DNA of 64,000 bases from contig NZ_QZMN01000001.1 of NCBI RefSeq assembly GCF_003702705.1, forward strand, positions 124,001 to 188,000. Reading direction: 5' to 3'. The DNA is from Ornithinimicrobium cerasi (GTDB taxonomy: Bacteria; Actinomycetota; Actinomycetes; Actinomycetales; Dermatophilaceae). Numbering within the stretch: the stretch's first letter is position 1; each line of letters begins with the position of its first letter. The notes beneath the pieces were generated by a model. It saw nothing but the letters and a program-made list of their open reading frames with translations, ran no database searches and had not been told where the DNA came from. The translations under genes and the position numbers were made by a program. Positions 60,221 through 64,000 of the stretch are shown piece by piece.

Positions 60221-62046
60221 GCACCACGTCCCACGTGCCCCAGGGCGCGCACCACCTCCGCGGCGACGACTCGGGCGGGGAGGCGACCACCACGGTGACG
60301 GTCCCGCCATACTCCAGCGACCAGGGCGACAAGGACGCGAAGTTCCCCAAGGTCATCGGACCGGTGGACGAACGGACCGGCCTGGCCGCAGCGATGCGCT
60401 TCGGGCTCGGCAAGGTCTTCCCCGACCACTGGAGCTTCCTGCTGGGCGAGATCGCCATGTACTCCATGGTGATCTGCCTCATCACGGGCACCTTCCTGAC
60501 CCTCTGGTTCGTCCCGAGCATGGGCCACGTCACCTACGACGGGTCCTACGTCCCGCTCAAGGGCGTCGGCATGTCCGAGGCCTACGCCTCCACGCTGGAC
60601 ATCAGCTTCGAGGTCAAGGGTGGTCTGCTGATGCGTCAGCTGCACCACTGGGCCGCGCTGTTCTTCGTCGTCGGGATCGCGCTGCACGCCGCGCGCGTCT
60701 TCTTCACCGGCGCGTTCCGCAAGCCCCGTGAGATCAACTGGGTCATCGGCGTCGTGCTGTCGCTGCTCGCGGCGATCGAGGGCTTCGCCGGCTACTCGCT
60801 CCCGGACGACCTGCTCTCGGGCACCGGCATCCGGGCGATGAACGGCTTCATGATGTCGGCGCCGATCATCGGCACCTGGCTCACCTTCTTCGTGTTCGGC
60901 GGCGAGTTCCCCGGGGAGATGATCATCCCGCGGCTCTACATCGCGCACGTGCTGCTCATCCCCGCCATCCTGGTCGGGCTCTTCGTCGCCCACCTCATCC
61001 TCATCGTCCTGCCCAAGCACACCCACTACCCCGGCCCGGGGCGGACCGACGACAACGTCGTCGGCTTCCCGGTCATGCCGGTGTATGCCGCGAAGGCGGG
61101 CGGCTTCTTCTTCGTCGTCTTCGGCATCACGGCCCTGGTCTCGGCCCTCGTCCAGATCAACCCGGTCTGGGTCTTCGGGCCCTACGACCCCACGCAGGTG
61201 ACGGCGGGGTCGCAGCCGGACTTCTACATGTGGTTCTCCGACGGCGCGCTGCGGCTGCTCCCGGGCTGGCTGGAGTTCTCGCTGTTCGGGACGGTGTGGA
61301 GCATGAACATCTTCCTCGGGTCGCTGCTGCTGCTGCCGCTCGTCTGGCTGATCCTGGGGATCTACCCCTTCCTCGAGGCCTGGATCACCGGCGACCGCCG
61401 CGACCACCACGTGCTGCAGCGCCCCCGCAACGCTCCGGTGCGCACCGCGATCGGCATGGCCGCCATCTCGATGTACCTCGTGCTGGCCCTCGCCTGCATC
61501 AACGACATCCTGGCGATCAAGCTGGGACTGTCGATCAACGACCTGACGGTCCTGTTCCGCATCTCCTTCTTCGTGCTGCCGGTGATCGTGTACTTCGTGG
61601 TCAAGCGGCTCTGCCTCTCGCTGCAGCGGCACGACCGCGAGAAGGTGCTGCACGGGTCGGAGACCGGCCGGGTCGTGCGGACGCCCGAGGGACGGTTCTT
61701 CGAGGTGCACGAGCCGCTGGACGCCTACGAGCGCTGGCCGCTGGTCTACTACGACACGCCCCGTCCGATCGGCGAGACCGTCGGTCCGGCCAGCGACCAG
61801 CACGGCGTCCGTCGCCCCCTGGCGGCGGCGGCGGGGCTGCGCCGGGCGCTGTCCTCCTTCTACTACAAGGACAGCATCTCGGCGGTCACCCCGGCCGAGC
61901 TCGCCGCCGCGCACCAGCACGGCGAGCACGAGGCGCTGGACGGTCCCGAGGTCGCCGCAGCCATCGAGCAGCACGGTGCTCCCGTGTCCGAGGCGCCCGG
62001 CGACGACTACTACCGCGACGGCATCAAGGCTGGACGTCATAGCTGA
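60217..62046 (+). CDS. qcrB: Cytochrome bc1 complex cytochrome b subunit
   Basis: 609 residues, longer than the classical subunit because of N- and C-terminal cytoplasmic extensions. Eight or nine membrane helices with the heme ligands in MRQLHHWAALFFV and RLYIAHVLLIPAIL, and the quinol-site motif PEWY replaced by the usual actinobacterial region (WVFGPYDPTQVTAGSQPDF). It is the drug target Q203/telacebec site in mycobacteria. Ends the ctaE-qcrCAB operon. Confidence 0.96.
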   Translation: MSTTSHVPQGAHHLRGDDSGGEATTTVTVPPYSSDQGDKDAKFPKVIGPVDERTGLAAAMRFGLGKVFPDHWSFLLGEIAMYSMVICLITGTFLTLWFVPSMGHVTYDGSYVPLKGVGMSEAYASTLDISFEVKGGLLMRQLHHWAALFFVVGIALHAARVFFTGAFRKPREINWVIGVVLSLLAAIEGFAGYSLPDDLLSGTGIRAMNGFMMSAPIIGTWLTFFVFGGEFPGEMIIPRLYIAHVLLIPAILVGLFVAHLILIVLPKHTHYPGPGRTDDNVVGFPVMPVYAAKAGGFFFVVFGITALVSALVQINPVWVFGPYDPTQVTAGSQPDFYMWFSDGALRLLPGWLEFSLFGTVWSMNIFLGSLLLLPLVWLILGIYPFLEAWITGDRRDHHVLQRPRNAPVRTAIGMAAISMYLVLALACINDILAIKLGLSINDLTVLFRISFFVLPVIVYFVVKRLCLSLQRHDREKVLHGSETGRVVRTPEGRFFEVHEPLDAYERWPLVYYDTPRPIGETVGPASDQHGVRRPLAAAAGLRRALSSFYYKDSISAVTPAELAAAHQHGEHEALDGPEVAAAIEQHGAPVSEAPGDDYYRDGIKAGRHS

Positions 62047-62461
62047 GTCGTCGTCCCCCGACGAGCGCCCCGTCCCTCCCCCGGAGGGCGGGGCGCCGTC
62101 GTCGGGCGACGCCCTGCACCTCACCCACGAGGAGTTCGAGGAGGCGGTCGGCGACGCCCTCGACCTCGTCCCGGTCGAGCTCATGGACCAGCTCGACAAC
62201 GTCGCGTTCTTCGTCGAGCAGGAACCGCCGCCGGAGGACCCCGAGCTGCTCGGGGTCTACGACGGCGTCCCGCTGACGGAGCGGGACCACGGCTGGGGAG
62301 GGCACCTGCCCGACCGGATCATCATCTTCTCCGGCCCCCTGCAGCGGATGTGCGAGGACCGCGAGGAGCTGCTGGAGGAGATCGCCGTCACCGTCGTGCA
62401 CGAGATCGCCCACCACTTCGGGATCGACGACGACACCCTGCACAAGCTCGGCTGGGGCTGA
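61976..62461 (+). CDS. Metallopeptidase-family (minimal zincin) protein
   Basis: 161 residues from ATG 61976 in another frame, overlapping the end of qcrB by 71 bases. The first clear family residue is at about 45 (LTHEEFEEAVGDALDLVP), and no GTG or TTG start lies nearer. The zinc motif HEIAHHFGIDD (HExxHxxG) is complete and ends the fold with LHKLGWG. This family (DUF1025-like) is short and cytoplasmic; substrates are unknown. The start is the weak point. Confidence 0.75.
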   Translation: MLPCPRRPATTTTATASRLDVIAESSSPDERPVPPPEGGAPSSGDALHLTHEEFEEAVGDALDLVPVELMDQLDNVAFFVEQEPPPEDPELLGVYDGVPLTERDHGWGGHLPDRIIIFSGPLQRMCEDREELLEEIAVTVVHEIAHHFGIDDDTLHKLGWG

Positions 62462-62479
62462 CGTCGCTAGAGTGGCCGC

Positions 62480-62761
62480 GTGATATCCGCCATCGTCCTC
62501 ATCAAGGCAGAAGTGAGCCGGATCCCCGAAGCGGCCCGCGAGATCGCCCAGATCAAGGGCATCAGCGAGGTCTACTCGGTCACCGGTGACACCGACCTCA
62601 TCGCCGTCGCCCGGGTGGCGCGGCACGAGGACTTCCACGACCTCATCGCGGACCGCCTGAACAAGGTGCCCGGCGTGCTGGAGACCAGCACGCACATCGC
62701 CTTCCGCACCTACAGCGACGAGGATCTCGACGCCGGCTTCGCGCTCGGTCTGGACGACTGA
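62480..62761 (+). CDS. Lrp/AsnC ligand-binding (RAM) domain protein
   Basis: 93 residues from GTG 62480. A stand-alone RAM domain: AIVLIKAEVSRIPEAAREIA, ISEVYSVTGDTDLIAVARV, VLETSTHIAFRTYS. It lacks the DNA-binding helix-turn-helix, so it may sense an amino acid and act on a partner. A TAGAGT box lies eight bases upstream of the start. Confidence 0.9.
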   Translation: MISAIVLIKAEVSRIPEAAREIAQIKGISEVYSVTGDTDLIAVARVARHEDFHDLIADRLNKVPGVLETSTHIAFRTYSDEDLDAGFALGLDD

Positions 62762-62764
62762 CCC

Positions 62765-64000
62765 TCAGGCGGCACCGAGGGGCAGGGCGCCCACCGGCCG
62801 CTCCAGGGGCGTCGCGGGGGAGGGGTCCCGCACGTCGACCTCGCTCCAGTGGCTCGCCTGCGGCTCCAGGACGGCCCGCGCCGCTCCCGCCCCGTCGACC
62901 GGGCAGGTCCACGTGCCGGTCAGGTGGACCAGGCGCACGCCCGGGCTCTCCAGCCACCGCAGCACCAGCTCGGTCTCCTCGGTCAGCACCACGGCCTCCG
63001 GGCCCGCGCCGGGTGGCTGGACGACCTCGGCGGTCTCCTGCAGCGCGGCGACGTAGGGGAGAGGGTCCGCTCCCGGGGGCGAGAGCGTCGTCCCCGCCAG
63101 CCGGCCGTGGCGCACGACGACGAGCTCCCAGCCGCCGCCGTCCCGGCGACGGGCGGCGACCAGCTCGGGGGTCTCGCGCAGGGGGCGCAGCCGTTGGGCT
63201 CGCGCTGCCGCCCGCACGAGGGCGAGCATCCGGTCGCGCAGAGTGGCTGCCTCCTCGAACCGCTCCTGGCCCGCCAGGGTGTCCAGACGGGCGCGCAGGG
63301 CCGCGACCACCGTCCGGCAGCTGCCGCTGAGCACCTCGGCCGCCTGCTCCGCGACGTGGGAGTAGTCCTCCACGGTCTGGGCGCCCACGCAGGGTCCCCC
63401 GCAACGCTGCATCTCCAGGAGGACGCAGGCCGAGCCCCGGGTGCCGCGCAGCGACAGCCGCGGTGTGCACTGCCGCAGGGGGACCACCTCGTGGAGGGCG
63501 GTCACCGCGGCCTCCGCGGTCCGGCGCGCGGTGAACGGGCCGGCATAGGCGGCCCCGTCGTCCTTGACCACACGCACGATCGAGAGCCGCGGGAAGGGCT
63601 CGTCGGTGAGCTTCACCCAGACCGCCTTCTCGGGCGAGCGCGAACGGCGGTTGTAGCGGGGCTTGTGGGCCGCGATCAGACGCAGCTCGCGCACCGATGC
63701 CTCCAGGGGGGTGGCGCACACGATGGGGGTGATCGACTCCGCGATCCCGACCATCTCGGTCATCCGCCGCCGGGTCTCGGAGGCGGTGAAGTAGGTCCGG
63801 GTGCGGCGCCGCAGGTCGGTCGCGGTGCCGACGTAGAGCGGCTCGCCGGCCCGGTCGCGGAAGACGTAGACCCCGGGGGCGGAGGGCATCGCGTCGGCGA
63901 GGAACCGCTTGCGACGCTGCGCGGTGCTGACCCGGGAGCTGTAGGACTGGAGCTCCTCGAGGGTGTGGACCCCGAGGTTGCCGACGCGCTCGATCAGCCC
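62765..64000 (-). CDS. Exonuclease/UvrC-like protein, C-terminal part
   Basis: The frame runs off the right edge; 412 codons are present. Starting just inside the edge it reads LIERVGNLGVHTLEELQSY and RRKRFLADAMPSAPGVYVF, followed by a GIY-YIG-type nuclease domain (YVFRDRAGEPLYVGTATDLRRR). A Cys-containing segment follows (CGGPCVGAQTVEDY), and then a UvrB-binding-like helix (LDTLAGQERFEEAATLRDRM). Full-length homologues have an N-terminal DEDD 3'-5' exonuclease domain before this region; that is inference here. It probably acts in DNA repair. No helix-hairpin-helix end as in UvrC. Confidence 0.88.
   Translation of the reverse strand, partial: GLIERVGNLGVHTLEELQSYSSRVSTAQRRKRFLADAMPSAPGVYVFRDRAGEPLYVGTATDLRRRTRTYFTASETRRRMTEMVGIAESITPIVCATPLEASVRELRLIAAHKPRYNRRSRSPEKAVWVKLTDEPFPRLSIVRVVKDDGAAYAGPFTARRTAEAAVTALHEVVPLRQCTPRLSLRGTRGSACVLLEMQRCGGPCVGAQTVEDYSHVAEQAAEVLSGSCRTVVAALRARLDTLAGQERFEEAATLRDRMLALVRAAARAQRLRPLRETPELVAARRRDGGGWELVVVRHGRLAGTTLSPPGADPLPYVAALQETAEVVQPPGAGPEAVVLTEETELVLRWLESPGVRLVHLTGTWTCPVDGAGAARAVLEPQASHWSEVDVRDPSPATPLERPVGALPLGAA

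Overview
The window is a gene-dense stretch of a very GC-rich (by eye about 72% GC) actinomycete chromosome. NarL-type two-component systems, an aa3 oxidase and cytochrome bc1 branch with a diheme QcrC, a GlnR-type operator in front of glnA, DUF4191, DUF3043 and DUF5302 proteins, leaderless-looking promoters and many GTG starts all point to Actinomycetota. Gene content and order suggest Micrococcales, possibly the Intrasporangiaceae/Ornithinimicrobiaceae group; that placement is inference. Core genes lipA, lipB, glnA, sucB/dlaT, lpd, pepA, gcvT, erpA, ctaC, qcrCAB, ctaE and trpD lie together, much like the block I recall around Rv2190-Rv2221 of Mycobacterium tuberculosis, so this is mostly chromosomal core with small insertions.

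Layout. 1-5.5 kb: end of a pseudouridine synthase, a glycine-rich hypothetical, a frameshifted solute-binding/VWA gene, a membrane protein divergent from a sensor kinase/response regulator pair. 5.6-9.7 kb: replicative polymerase dnaE carrying a 156-residue mini-intein. 9.7-19.7 kb: adenylate cyclase, an SRPBCC gene broken by an amber codon, oligopeptidase B, a lipoprotein, a LuxR regulator, a hemerythrin, a zinc alcohol dehydrogenase, a HIT protein and a baeRF-type protein. 19.7-21.1 kb: an accessory island with a duplicated gene end and a pair of matching palindromic hairpins around an AbiEi/DUF559-like gene. 21.2-25.1 kb: glnA with a four-half-site GlnR box, an RDD protein and an LTA-synthase-like enzyme followed by 53-bp tandem repeats and an exact 54-bp copy of its own 3' end. 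25.1-32.8 kb: a second membrane-protein/two-component module, DUF4191, lipA, an ABC exporter and lipB. 32.8-41.3 kb: Ser/Thr kinase, sucB, lpd, DUF5302, pepA, gcvT. 41.4-43.5 kb: two tandem paralogous LuxR regulators divergent from a frameshifted small secreted peptide gene, with a four-half-site dyad between them. 43.5-52.7 kb: cobU, DUF937, DUF3043, M20 peptidase, glutathionyl-hydroquinone-reductase-like enzyme, a Tat-exported Cys-rich protein, trpS, glycerate kinase, erpA, aat. 52.7-62.0 kb: ctaC-ctaD-ctaF, trpD and a receiver-like protein, ctaE-qcrC-qcrA-qcrB. 62.0-64.0 kb: a metallopeptidase, a stand-alone Lrp ligand-binding domain and the 3' part of a nuclease with a UvrC-like region.

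Functional ties. LipB and LipA supply the lipoyl cofactor for SucB (two lipoyl domains), and Lpd reoxidises it; the lipoyl-dependent glycine cleavage T-protein lies nearby. CtaCDF, CtaE and QcrCAB together make the actinobacterial bc1-aa3 respiratory supercomplex. No gap longer than 300 bases lacks a gene. No tRNA, rRNA, CRISPR array, transposase or prophage gene was seen. Three genes are broken (frameshifts at 1153-2897 and 43255-43466, an amber codon at 11142); sequencing error cannot be excluded for any of them.
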